DNA of 64,000 nucleotides from an uncultured Dorea sp. (GTDB taxonomy: Bacteria > Bacillota > Clostridia > Lachnospirales > Lachnospiraceae), in NCBI GenBank assembly GCA_900543415.1, contig UQRE01000004.1, forward strand, positions 1 through 64,000. The letters are read 5' to 3'. The stretch's first letter is position 1. Every line of letters begins with the position of its first letter. The notes under the pieces were generated by a model, which had not been told where the DNA came from, did no database searches, and saw nothing but the letters and a program-made list of their open reading frames with translations. Positions 51,926-60,074 of this stretch are shown piece after piece. The position numbers and the translations under genes were made by a program.

Positions 51926-52195
51926 ATGGGACAGTCATTGAAGAAAAAAATGGCGGAAGTATCAGAGCTTCCCAAAGATGTGGTGATGGGGATGCCGGTT
52001 CTTACTATGACAGGTCAGCAGGAACTATGTATTGAAAATTATCGGGGAATGATCGAATATACGGATTCTGTGGTGCGAATTCAGACAAAAGCAGGTCTTA
52101 TTAAAGTGACCGGTAAAGGTCTTCAAGTAGCTTATTATACAAATGATGAAATGATGATCCATGGGCAGATCACGGGGATTGAGTATCAACATTGA
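51926..52195 (+). CDS. yqfC: YqfC-like sporulation protein (YabP family)
   Basis: An 89-residue protein of the YabP/YqfC family: IENYRGMIEYTDSVVRIQTKAGLIKVTGKGLQVAYYTNDEMMIHGQITGIEY. In Bacillus yqfC-yqfD is under sigma-E, and both are needed for forespore engulfment-stage development in clostridia. Its partner yqfD follows after 18 bases. The ribosome site (GGTG) is weak. Confidence 0.88.
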   Translation: MGQSLKKKMAEVSELPKDVVMGMPVLTMTGQQELCIENYRGMIEYTDSVVRIQTKAGLIKVTGKGLQVAYYTNDEMMIHGQITGIEYQH

Positions 52196-52213
52196 CCGGA
52201 AGGAGAGTATAAA

Positions 52214-53506
52214 GTGCTGTTAGATATCATCCGATATGTCAGAGGCTATTTACAGATTCGGGTAAGCGGATCTTCCGTGGAGCGATTCCTCAATGCATGC
52301 AGTCATAGAGGAATCTACTTGTGGGGGCTTAGACCGGTCGGTCAGGCTTACGAAATGAATATTACGATAAAAGGGTTCCGGCAGTTAAAGCCGGTACTCC
52401 GGAAGACGGGGACAAGAGTCGTGATCATCAAAAGAACCGGTCTTCCTTTTTTTTTACACCGATATCGGAATCGGAAAATGTTCTTTGCAGGCGCTGTTTT
52501 CTGTATTTCGTTGCTTTATTTATTTTCCCGTTTTATATGGGGGATTGATATTTCCGGAAATAAAAGCTATACCGATGAGATTTTGTTGAAGTATTTAAGC
52601 TCCAGAGAAATAAAAAGCGGCATGAAGAAGTCGCAAGTGGATTGTGGGAGAATTGTAAAAGATCTGCGGCGGGAATACGGAGACATCATATGGGTGTCCG
52701 CTTCTATACAGGGGACGAAGCTGTATATACAGGTAAAGGAGAATGAGGATTCTATTTCAACAGGAACGAAGGAAGACGAGACAGAAAATGCAATGGATCT
52801 TGTTGCTGACAGAGATTGTGTCATAGACAGCATAACTGTGCGAAAAGGAACTGTACAGGTGAAAAGGGGAGAGAAGGTGAAAAAAGGGACGATTCTTGTC
52901 TCCGGTCAGGTGCCGGTTCTAAATGATGCCAAAGAAGTGACCGGATACCAATATCATCAGGCAGATGCAGACATTACAGGTATCACAACTTTAGAGTATG
53001 AGGGGAGCTGTGAAGATTATTATGAAGAAAAGAAGTATGAGCCTATTTCAAAAAAGCAAACAGTCATCAAGGAAGAATATACGTTGATTTTCGGAAACTA
53101 TCGTTTCACATTGGGAAATATAAAAAGCACGCGAAAGGAGTATGAGATCAAAGGAAGCATAAGACAGCTCTGTCTGTCTGACAGCTTTTCGCTTCCGGTG
53201 TACTTCGGTGTCCGCAAGGTGATTCCGTATCAGTCAGAGAGAAGAAAATATACAAAAAAAGATCAACAACAGATTTTAAGCAGACAATTCTTAAAATATA
53301 AGGAAGAATTAGAGAAAAAAGGGGTAGAAATTATTGGGAATGATGTTAAAATATACAGAGGGAAGGATTGTGCCAAGGCAGCGGGGAATCTTCAGGTCTC
53401 CATGCCGATAGGAGAAAGCAGACCTTCCGAATTAAAAGAAGTTCCAAGAATCGAAGAAAAACAACAAGGAGAGACAATTCATGGGGATGATGGAGGCAGT
53501 CATTGA
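52214..53506 (+). CDS. yqfD: sporulation protein YqfD
   Basis: A 430-residue protein with an N-terminal soluble part (LNACSHRGIYLWGLR), one membrane helix (about 87-108, FFAGAVFCISLLYLFSRF) and a large part (about 110-400) likely in the intermembrane space. This matches YqfD of the sigma-E regulon. GTG 52214 with AGGAGAG upstream is the only plausible start. Its last 26 bases overlap the phoH start, tying sporulation and RNA-maturation genes together. Confidence 0.9.
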   Translation: MLLDIIRYVRGYLQIRVSGSSVERFLNACSHRGIYLWGLRPVGQAYEMNITIKGFRQLKPVLRKTGTRVVIIKRTGLPFFLHRYRNRKMFFAGAVFCISLLYLFSRFIWGIDISGNKSYTDEILLKYLSSREIKSGMKKSQVDCGRIVKDLRREYGDIIWVSASIQGTKLYIQVKENEDSISTGTKEDETENAMDLVADRDCVIDSITVRKGTVQVKRGEKVKKGTILVSGQVPVLNDAKEVTGYQYHQADADITGITTLEYEGSCEDYYEEKKYEPISKKQTVIKEEYTLIFGNYRFTLGNIKSTRKEYEIKGSIRQLCLSDSFSLPVYFGVRKVIPYQSERRKYTKKDQQQILSRQFLKYKEELEKKGVEIIGNDVKIYRGKDCAKAAGNLQVSMPIGESRPSELKEVPRIEEKQQGETIHGDDGGSH

Positions 53507-54479
53507 GATTCCGGCAGAAGACGCCGGAAATGTATTTGGACAATTTGATGCATTTGCGAAGAAAATAGAGCGGACGCTTCATGTTACATTGATCGCAAGA
53601 AATGAGCATGTGAAGATCATGGGAGAAGCGATAAAAGTTGAACAGGCGAAGCAGGTTCTGCGTCAGCTTCTTGAACTATCCAGAAGAGGAAATACGATTG
53701 AAGAGCAAAATGTAGATTATACGTTGTCTCTTGTGATGGAAGATAAAGAAGAGAGTGTACTTGACATTGACCGTGATATTATCTGTCATACAATTCAGGG
53801 TAAACCAATTAAGCCTAAAACTCTCGGTCAGAAAAAGTATGTGGATGCAATCCGTAAGAAAATGATCGTGTTCGGTCTTGGCCCTGCAGGAACCGGAAAG
53901 ACATATCTTGCAATGGCAATGGCGATCACAGCATTTAAAAATAATGAGGTAGGACGGATCATTCTTACGAGACCGGCGATTGAGGCAGGCGAGAAGCTTG
54001 GGTTCCTTCCGGGGGATCTGCAAAGTAAGATAGACCCTTACCTGCGTCCTTTATATGACGCTCTTTATCAGATTATGGGAGCGGAGAGCTTCCTGAAAAA
54101 TTCAGAAAAAGGATTGATTGAAGTAGCGCCGCTTGCCTATATGAGAGGGCGTACACTGGATAATGCGTTTATCATTCTCGATGAAGCACAAAATACAACT
54201 CCGGCGCAGATGAAGATGTTTTTAACCCGTATCGGATTCGGCTCCAAGGTAGTCATTACCGGTGATGAAACACAAAAGGATCTTCCGTCCGGTCAGGTAT
54301 CCGGTCTTGATACTGCGGTGCAGGTTGTAAAAAATATTGAAGATATCAGCATTTGCAAGCTGACCAGCAAAGACGTGGTACGTCATCCGCTGGTACAAAA
54401 GATCGTAAAAGCTTATGAGGAATATGAGAAAAAAGCTTCTCATGCGAAAACAAGAGAGAAGAACAGAAGGAGAAAGTGA
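53481..54479 (+). CDS. PhoH family ATPase
   Basis: A 332-residue protein: an N-terminal KH-like region (about 1-75), then the PhoH ATPase with Walker A GPAGTGKTYLAMAMA (about residue 137), RPAIEAGEKLGFLPGDLQ and Walker B FIILDEAQNTTPAQMKMFLTRIG. It is often found next to ybeY, as here; a role in RNA processing is commonly inferred. AAGGAGAG supports ATG 53481, inside yqfD. Its stop overlaps the ybeY start (GTGATG). Confidence 0.93.
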   Translation: MGMMEAVIEIPAEDAGNVFGQFDAFAKKIERTLHVTLIARNEHVKIMGEAIKVEQAKQVLRQLLELSRRGNTIEEQNVDYTLSLVMEDKEESVLDIDRDIICHTIQGKPIKPKTLGQKKYVDAIRKKMIVFGLGPAGTGKTYLAMAMAITAFKNNEVGRIILTRPAIEAGEKLGFLPGDLQSKIDPYLRPLYDALYQIMGAESFLKNSEKGLIEVAPLAYMRGRTLDNAFIILDEAQNTTPAQMKMFLTRIGFGSKVVITGDETQKDLPSGQVSGLDTAVQVVKNIEDISICKLTSKDVVRHPLVQKIVKAYEEYEKKASHAKTREKNRRRK

Positions 54480-54973
54480 TGACACTTTATTATGAAGAAG
54501 AGGGGGAGCTTAAGTTATCCCTTCCATGCGAAAAATTAGCACGAACTGTCATTGAGGCTGCACTTGATGATGTGGGTTGTCCATATGAGGCGGAAGTAAA
54601 TCTGCTCCTTACTATGAACGAACAGATTCATGAGATGAACATGGAATTTCGCGGAATCGACAGAGCAACCGATGTCCTGTCATTTCCGATGGTAGATTAT
54701 GAACAGCCGGGAGAGTTTAATTTTCTTGAGGAGGCAGATGAGTATTTCCATCCTGAGACAGGAGAACTTCTTCTCGGAGATATCGTCATCTCAAAAGAAA
54801 AAGTTATAGAACAGGCAGAAGAATTCGGACATTCCATAGAGCGAGAATTTGCTTTTCTAATTGCACATTCTGTGTTACACTTAACAGGATACGATCATAT
54901 AGAAGAAGAGGAAAGACTTGTGATGGAAGACAGGCAGAGACAGATTCTGTCGAAGTTGAACATCTTAAGATAA
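54479..54973 (+). CDS. ybeY: endoribonuclease YbeY
   Basis: A zinc-dependent RNase needed for the 3' end of 16S rRNA and ribosome quality control. In 164 residues the metal site is HSVLHLTGYDH (H-x3-H-x5-H) near the C-terminus, and DRATDVLSFPM is conserved. ATG 54479 overlaps the phoH stop (GTG 54476 in frame is too close to AAGGAG). phoH-ybeY order is common in Bacillota; the usual dgkA-cdd-era genes do not follow. Confidence 0.95.
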   Translation: MTLYYEEEGELKLSLPCEKLARTVIEAALDDVGCPYEAEVNLLLTMNEQIHEMNMEFRGIDRATDVLSFPMVDYEQPGEFNFLEEADEYFHPETGELLLGDIVISKEKVIEQAEEFGHSIEREFAFLIAHSVLHLTGYDHIEEEERLVMEDRQRQILSKLNILR

Positions 54974-54986
54974 ATGGAGTACAAGC

Positions 54987-56645
54987 ATGTCAGAAAAAGC
55001 CCAAAAATCCGGTAAAAATTTTATGGTACAAGGTTCTATTCTTGCGATTGCCGGAGTCATAACTAAAATTATCGGTGCTGTATACAGAGTACCGCTTGTT
55101 AATATTCTGGGAGATACAGGAATGGGATATTACGGAGTTGCATTTCAGATCTATGCAATCGTCCTTACCCTGACGTCCTACAGTCTTCCGCTGGCAGTAT
55201 CGAAATTGATATCTGCCAGAGTTGCAACAAAAGAATATCGAAATGCCATGCGTGTGTTCCGCGGTGCGTTGACTTTTGCATTTGTAGTAGGAGGTACTGC
55301 GTGTCTGATTCTGTTCTTCGGAGCAGATTTTATTGCGGAAAATATTATGGCAATGAAATACAGTGCCATTGCTATGCGTGTGTTGGCGCCGTGTGTGTTG
55401 ATCGTTGCAATTATGGGTGTTTTCCGTGGATTCTTCCAGGGAAATGGTTCTATGATCCCGACTGCTTTTTCTCAGGTCCTTGAGCAGGTGGTCAATGCAG
55501 TGGCAAGTATTGCAGGAGCATACTTCCTTCTGAAGCTGGGAAAAAATATTGCCAAGAAGCGTGGGGTTCACGCATATAGCTATGCATATGCTGCTGCCGG
55601 CGGAACCGTCGGAACCGTTATGGGTGCAGCGATTGCATTGGCATTTTTGGTGCTGATCTTCCTTGCATTTCGTAAGGTGTTCCAAAAGAAAATAAAGCGA
55701 GAGAGAAGAGGACCGGTAGAGAGTTATCAGAGAATCTTCAAGATTCTTCTGATTACCATTGCCCCGGTTCTTATCAGTGCAACGGTTTACAATCTGTGCG
55801 GAGTGATCGACAATTCCATGTACGGTGTGATCATGTCAGCGCAGGGATTTAAAGAAAGTGAATATGCCAGTTATCTTGGAATCTTAAGTGGAAAGTATGA
55901 TACGGTCATTAATGTGCCGCTTGCATTTTCCAACGCATTGGCAGCATCACTGATTCCAAGTCTTGTGGCAACGGTAAAGACCGGAAGCAGAAAGCAGGTG
56001 CAGCGCAAGATTAATACATTTGCCAAGTTTGATATGATGATTGCAATTCCCAGTGCAGTCGGACTGATTGTATTGGCAAAACCGGTACTGGATCTCCTTT
56101 TCTTTACAGAAGATAACAAAGAAGCCGCGCTTATTTTACAATTAGGAGCGATTTCCGTTATTTTCTACTGTTTGTCTACGGTGACAAATGCAGTTTTGCA
56201 AGGACTGGACAAAATGATGATTCCGGTTCGAAATGCAGCGATCGCGCTAGTTGTTCATGTTGTGGCACTGTTTATTATGATGGTTGTATTTAAATGGGGA
56301 ATCTATGCAGTTGTTGTAAGTAAGATTGTATTTTCCGCGTGTACTTGTATTTTGAACTCACACTCTCTTCGGGATGAAGTGGGATATGTGCAGGAACAGA
56401 AAAAAACCTTTGTTATCCCCGGAATTGCAGCATTGATCATGGGAATTGTTGCGAAGGTTGTGCATCTTCTCTTTGAATTATTTGCAGGCACACAGATCGC
56501 AACGCTGATCGCACTTCCGATTGCGGCTATCGCATACGGAACAGCGCTGATTCTTCTCGGCGGAGTGACAGAGGCTGAATTGAAAACGGTTCCGAAGGGA
56601 AGAGTATTGATCTCGTTCTTTAAAAAGATTCATGTACTGAAATAG
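54987..56645 (+). CDS. lipid-linked oligosaccharide flippase, SpoVB/MurJ-like
   Basis: A 552-residue protein with about fourteen membrane helices, starting GSILAIAGVITKIIGAVYRVPLVNILGDTGMGYYGVAFQIY, the polysaccharide-biosynthesis/SpoVB family N-terminus. Members flip lipid II or other undecaprenyl-linked sugars. The closest Bacillus relatives are SpoVB (spore cortex) and YtgP. The gap to ybeY is 13 bases. Which lipid it moves is not decidable. Confidence 0.9.
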   Translation: MSEKAQKSGKNFMVQGSILAIAGVITKIIGAVYRVPLVNILGDTGMGYYGVAFQIYAIVLTLTSYSLPLAVSKLISARVATKEYRNAMRVFRGALTFAFVVGGTACLILFFGADFIAENIMAMKYSAIAMRVLAPCVLIVAIMGVFRGFFQGNGSMIPTAFSQVLEQVVNAVASIAGAYFLLKLGKNIAKKRGVHAYSYAYAAAGGTVGTVMGAAIALAFLVLIFLAFRKVFQKKIKRERRGPVESYQRIFKILLITIAPVLISATVYNLCGVIDNSMYGVIMSAQGFKESEYASYLGILSGKYDTVINVPLAFSNALAASLIPSLVATVKTGSRKQVQRKINTFAKFDMMIAIPSAVGLIVLAKPVLDLLFFTEDNKEAALILQLGAISVIFYCLSTVTNAVLQGLDKMMIPVRNAAIALVVHVVALFIMMVVFKWGIYAVVVSKIVFSACTCILNSHSLRDEVGYVQEQKKTFVIPGIAALIMGIVAKVVHLLFELFAGTQIATLIALPIAAIAYGTALILLGGVTEAELKTVPKGRVLISFFKKIHVLK

Positions 56646-56698
56646 TGTATAAAAAATAAGAAAATCACCAATACTATACTAAAAAAGGAGTTGTCCGA

Positions 56699-57079
56699 AT
56701 GCGAAATAAGTATGGTATTGGTTTTTTTGCGACGGCGATTATTGCAATGTTAGTAATCACCTGCGCTTATCAGTTCAGTTTTCACAAGGCAAAAGAACAG
56801 GCGAAAAAAATTCACGCACAAAAAGAGCAGCAGGAAATTGAAGAAGAGTCAGGCGCGCTGGTTGAGGCTGACGGGGAAGCGATGAAAGAGGATTGTTATT
56901 ACCTGATGGAGGTCAATGGCTATGTGGTAGTTTATCTGAGTGATAAAGTCACTCCTTATGAGTACACTGCCATTGCATATGACGAACTTCCTCCTACTGT
57001 TCGAGCTGAGGTGCGCAATGGGAAATATATAGAATCGCCGGAAGAACTCTATGGTTTTTTGGAAAACTACTCCAGTTGA
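56699..57079 (+). CDS. BofC C-terminal-domain-like membrane protein
   Basis: A 126-residue protein with one N-terminal helix (about 8-26), a charged coil (about 30-60) and a C-terminal domain reading YYLMEVNGYVVVYLSDKVTP, then DELPPTVRAEVRNGKYIESPEELYGFLENY. This resembles the C-terminal domain of BofC, the forespore protein that controls pro-sigma-K processing. The similarity is from memory and moderate. AAAGGAG supports ATG 56699. Confidence 0.6.
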   Translation: MRNKYGIGFFATAIIAMLVITCAYQFSFHKAKEQAKKIHAQKEQQEIEEESGALVEADGEAMKEDCYYLMEVNGYVVVYLSDKVTPYEYTAIAYDELPPTVRAEVRNGKYIESPEELYGFLENYSS

Positions 57080-57146
57080 AAGAACCGGTGGACTTCTGAA
57101 TTCAGATAGTGTAAGATAAAAAGAGTTTTAGAAAGGACAAAAGATT

Positions 57147-57368
57147 ATGGATGATAAGAAAATAGCAAGAATAAATGAATTATATCATAAATCAAAAGCA
57201 GAGGGACTGACTGCAGAGGAAGCAAAAGAACAGCAGATTTTGCGAAGAGAATATATCGATTCTTTCAAGAGAAATCTTCGCGGACAGCTGAACAATATTT
57301 CCATTCAGGAAAAAGACGGAAGCATTACGAATCTGGGTGAAAAATTTGGAGACAAAAAAGGAAATTAG
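57147..57368 (+). CDS. DUF896 family protein (YnzC-like)
   Basis: A 73-residue protein with an N-terminal helical hairpin INELYHKSKAEGLTAEEAKEQQILRREYIDSFKRNLRGQLNNI, the DUF896/YnzC fold linked in Bacillus to SOS genes. The C-terminal part is charged. Function unknown. It overlaps the next gene by 32 bases. GAAAGGA precedes ATG 57147. Confidence 0.9.
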   Translation: MDDKKIARINELYHKSKAEGLTAEEAKEQQILRREYIDSFKRNLRGQLNNISIQEKDGSITNLGEKFGDKKGN

Positions 57369-57903
57369 AAAGAGGATACTGAAAATCCGAAGAAGCTTTG
57401 ACGAATCCCTTTCGGCAGAGTGGACAAGAAGTATCGAAGAGAAGATATTTGAGCATCCTTATTTTCAGGAGGCAGATCATCTCTGTATCTACATGTCTTA
57501 TAATGGTGAAGTCGGAACAGATGGAATCATCAGGAGGGCGACAGCCTCCGGGAAAAGAGTGTGGATTCCTAGGGTTGACGGGAAAGACATGGAATTTTAT
57601 GAATTGAGAAATCGACAGGAATTAGTTCGAAGCTCTTATGGGATTTTAGAGCCGCCCAAGGGAAGTCAGCCTTTGGATATGCAGAGCTTCCAAAATTGTC
57701 TTATGATCATCCCGGGAGTTGCGTTTGATCGGCAGAAGAATCGGATTGGCTACGGAGGTGGCTATTATGACCGCTATCTGTCAGATAAGAGAGAACTTCA
57801 TACAATAGCAGCAGCGTTTGAATTTCAGGTGTTGGAAAAACTTCCGGTTGAAGAGACAGATATTCGGCCGGATGTGTTGATCACAGAGAAAAACAGTTAT
57901 TAA
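57337..57903 (+). CDS. 5-formyltetrahydrofolate cyclo-ligase
   Basis: Returns 5-formyl-THF to the active folate pool as 5,10-methenyl-THF, using ATP. A 188-residue protein with the basic N-terminus KKEIRKRILKIRRS and the family motif PGVAFDRQKNRIGYGGGYYDRYL near 124-146. The start is not certain: GTG 57337 is used here, TTG 57346 is also possible with GGGTG upstream. It starts inside the DUF896 gene. It connects to the fhs folate gene functionally, not by position. Confidence 0.9.
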   Translation: MKNLETKKEIRKRILKIRRSFDESLSAEWTRSIEEKIFEHPYFQEADHLCIYMSYNGEVGTDGIIRRATASGKRVWIPRVDGKDMEFYELRNRQELVRSSYGILEPPKGSQPLDMQSFQNCLMIIPGVAFDRQKNRIGYGGGYYDRYLSDKRELHTIAAAFEFQVLEKLPVEETDIRPDVLITEKNSY

Positions 57904-57932
57904 CGAAAAATTGTGAAAGAGGAGTGATTCAC

Positions 57933-58109
57933 ATGGAGTTACCAAAAGATCCGGTTATGCTCTTAAGTGTTGTTAACACGAAACTCAGAGATTATTATAC
58001 ATCTCTGGATGCACTTTGCGAGGATATGCAGACGGAAAAACAGAAGATTATAGATACATTGAAAGGAATAGATTATGAATATGATGAGTCCAGACATCAA
58101 TTTGTCTAA
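57933..58109 (+). CDS. DUF4250 family protein
   Basis: A 58-residue protein, LPKDPVMLLSVVNTKLRDYY and then LDALCEDMQTEKQKIIDTLKGIDYEYDESRHQFV, the DUF4250 pattern of Clostridia. AGAGGAG at 57918-57924 is eight bases before ATG 57933. It overlaps the miaB start by 35 bases, so it is coupled to miaB translation. Function unknown. Confidence 0.88.
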   Translation: MELPKDPVMLLSVVNTKLRDYYTSLDALCEDMQTEKQKIIDTLKGIDYEYDESRHQFV

Positions 58110-59514
58110 AGAAGCGCCGCAAGAAGAGCCTTTGAGACAGTATTATTACATAGAAAAAGCAAAACAGTATGTAGCAGAAGAGGCAAAAAAGCTAGGAAGA
58201 AGCCTGACCTTCTGTGTCACTACTTTTGGGTGTCAGATGAATGCCAGAGATTCTGAGAAGCTTCGAGGCATTTTAAATCAGATCGGCTACGAAGAAGCAG
58301 AAGAGGACGAGGCGGATTTTGTGATTTACAATACATGTACAGTTCGTGAAAATGCAAATACAAGAGTCTATGGACGTCTGGGACAGTTAAAACCACGCAA
58401 AAAACAGCAGCCCCATATGATGATCGGACTCTGCGGCTGTATGATGCAGGAACCGGAAGTAATTGCAAAATTAAAAAAGAGTTATTCTTTCGTAGACATT
58501 ATTTTCGGAACGCATAATATTTATAAATTTGCAGAACTGATCTGTGAACGATATGAAGCCGGAAAAATGGTTGTCGATATATGGGAAGATACTGACAAAA
58601 TCGTAGAAGATCTTCCGAATGAAAGAAAATATGCATTCAAATCCGGAATTAATATTATGTTCGGCTGTAATAATTTCTGCAGCTATTGTATTGTTCCATA
58701 TGTGCGTGGACGGGAAAGAAGCAGAAAGCCGGAAGCAATCATCCGGGAAATCGAACGCCTTGTCAAGGATGGAGTGTCTGAGGTAATGCTGCTTGGACAA
58801 AATGTCAATTCTTACGGGAAGACTTTGGACGAGCCAATTACCTTTGCAGAGCTTCTTCGCAGAATTGAGAAGATTGAAGGATTAAAGCGGATTCGTTTTA
58901 TGACTTCGCATCCGAAGGATCTCTCCGATGAATTGATTGAGGTTATGGCATCATCGGAAAAGATCTGTAAACATCTGCATCTTCCGGTTCAGTCCGGAAG
59001 CACAAGGATTCTTAAGAAAATGAATCGTCGTTACACGAAAGAATCCTATCTTGAACTCGCAGAAAAGATCAAGAAAGCAGTGCCGGATATTTCTCTGACA
59101 ACAGACATTATCGTAGGTTTTCCTGGAGAGACAGAAGAGGATTTTCAGGAAACTCTGGATGTCGTGCGAAAGGTTCGCTATGACAGTGCATTTACATTTA
59201 TCTATTCGAAACGAACCGGAACACCGGCGGCAGCTATGGAAGATCAGATTCCGGCAGATGTCGTCAAAGACCGGTTTGACCGATTGCTTTCAGAAGTACA
59301 GTCAATCGCATCCGAAGTGTGTGCGGTTCATGAAGGAAAAGACATGGAAGTGCTGGTAGAGTCTGTCAGTGACCATGATGCATCTATGGTGACCGGACGC
59401 ATGAGCAATAATCTGCTGGTGCATTTTAAAGGCACAAAAGGGATGATCGGAACATATGTGACGGTTCATCTGACGGAGTGCAAAGGCTTCTATTATCTTG
59501 GTGAATTGAAATAA
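58075..59514 (+). CDS. miaB: tRNA-2-methylthio-N6-dimethylallyladenosine synthase
   Basis: A radical-SAM methylthiotransferase that modifies A37 of tRNAs reading U-starting codons. In 479 residues: an N-terminal MTTase domain with cysteines in TFGCQMNARDS, YNTCTVRENA and GLCGCMMQ (second [4Fe-4S]), the radical SAM CxxxCxxC in FGCNNFCSYCIVPYVRGRERSR, and a C-terminal TRAM domain. Start ATG 58075 has AAAGGA in the preceding gene. Its 35-base overlap with the DUF4250 gene suggests coupling. Confidence 0.95.
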   Translation: MNMMSPDINLSKEAPQEEPLRQYYYIEKAKQYVAEEAKKLGRSLTFCVTTFGCQMNARDSEKLRGILNQIGYEEAEEDEADFVIYNTCTVRENANTRVYGRLGQLKPRKKQQPHMMIGLCGCMMQEPEVIAKLKKSYSFVDIIFGTHNIYKFAELICERYEAGKMVVDIWEDTDKIVEDLPNERKYAFKSGINIMFGCNNFCSYCIVPYVRGRERSRKPEAIIREIERLVKDGVSEVMLLGQNVNSYGKTLDEPITFAELLRRIEKIEGLKRIRFMTSHPKDLSDELIEVMASSEKICKHLHLPVQSGSTRILKKMNRRYTKESYLELAEKIKKAVPDISLTTDIIVGFPGETEEDFQETLDVVRKVRYDSAFTFIYSKRTGTPAAAMEDQIPADVVKDRFDRLLSEVQSIASEVCAVHEGKDMEVLVESVSDHDASMVTGRMSNNLLVHFKGTKGMIGTYVTVHLTECKGFYYLGELK

Positions 59515-59536
59515 ATACCATCCATATTATAGTCAA

Positions 59537-59582
59537 AAAACGCCCAAACTATGTAGTGAGAATACAAAAGTGAGGGCGTTTT
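59537..59582 (+). terminator. hairpin after miaB, carrying the next gene's ribosome site
   Basis: AAAACGCCC (59537-59545) pairs with GGGCGTTTT (59574-59582) around a 28-base loop that has a small inner hairpin. The 3' arm contains GAGGG (59572-59576), the Shine-Dalgarno of the gene starting two bases after the stem. This repeats the arrangement found at 27813-27857. Confidence 0.6.
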
Positions 59583-59583
59583 C

Positions 59584-60003
59584 ATGTGTAAAAAAATAAG
59601 TAAGTATTTGTTTTTGGGGTGCCTTGGCGGAAGCATCTATTATGGACTGGAAATATTGTTTCGTGGCTTTTCTCACTGGAGCATGTTTGTTCTTGGAGGA
59701 ATCTGTTTTCTGTTTTTCTATATCCAGGGAAGAGTGCTTAGCTTTCAGGAACCGCTGTGGCGTCAGATTCTTCGCTGTATGATCTTTGTGACGGCAATGG
59801 AATTTCTGACCGGACTGATCGTAAATAAATGGCTGTGTTGGGAAGTCTGGGATTACAGTGACCTGCCTTTTCAACTGTTTGGACAAATCTGCCTGCCTTT
59901 TGCTATTATCTTTTCCGGTCTGTGTGCGATCGGAATCATACTGAGTGGGTATATTGCGTGGGGAATCTACGGCGAGGAAAAACCACAGTATCATGTATTT
60001 TAA
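59584..60003 (+). CDS. putative CmpB-type ABC transporter permease, small
   Basis: A 139-residue membrane protein with about four helices. It belongs to the putative ABC transporter permease group common in Lachnospiraceae: FLGCLGGSIYYGLEIL, FVLGGICFLFFYIQGR, MEFLTGLIVNKWLCWEVWDYSDLPFQLFGQICLPF. The conserved NxxLxWxVWDYSxLPxxxxGQI block is clear. No ATPase is adjacent and transport has not been shown for this family. Start ATG 59584. Confidence 0.8.
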   Translation: MCKKISKYLFLGCLGGSIYYGLEILFRGFSHWSMFVLGGICFLFFYIQGRVLSFQEPLWRQILRCMIFVTAMEFLTGLIVNKWLCWEVWDYSDLPFQLFGQICLPFAIIFSGLCAIGIILSGYIAWGIYGEEKPQYHVF

Positions 60004-60010
60004 AAAGTCT

Positions 60011-60038
60011 TTGATTATGAATAAAAAAATGATATAAT
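60011..60038 (+). promoter_or_regulatory. promoter of mutS-mutL
   Basis: TTGATT (60011-60016), a 16-base spacer and TATAAT (60033-60038), 37 bases before the mutS start. Confidence 0.7.
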
Positions 60039-60074
60039 AAAATGTAAAAATGAAATTAGAAGAGGAGATATTAC

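Noticed and set aside
54990..55685. 231-codon frame on the minus strand inside the SpoVB/MurJ-like gene
   Set aside because: Antisense to a well-conserved flippase, with Cys/Asn/His-rich composition typical of a shadow.
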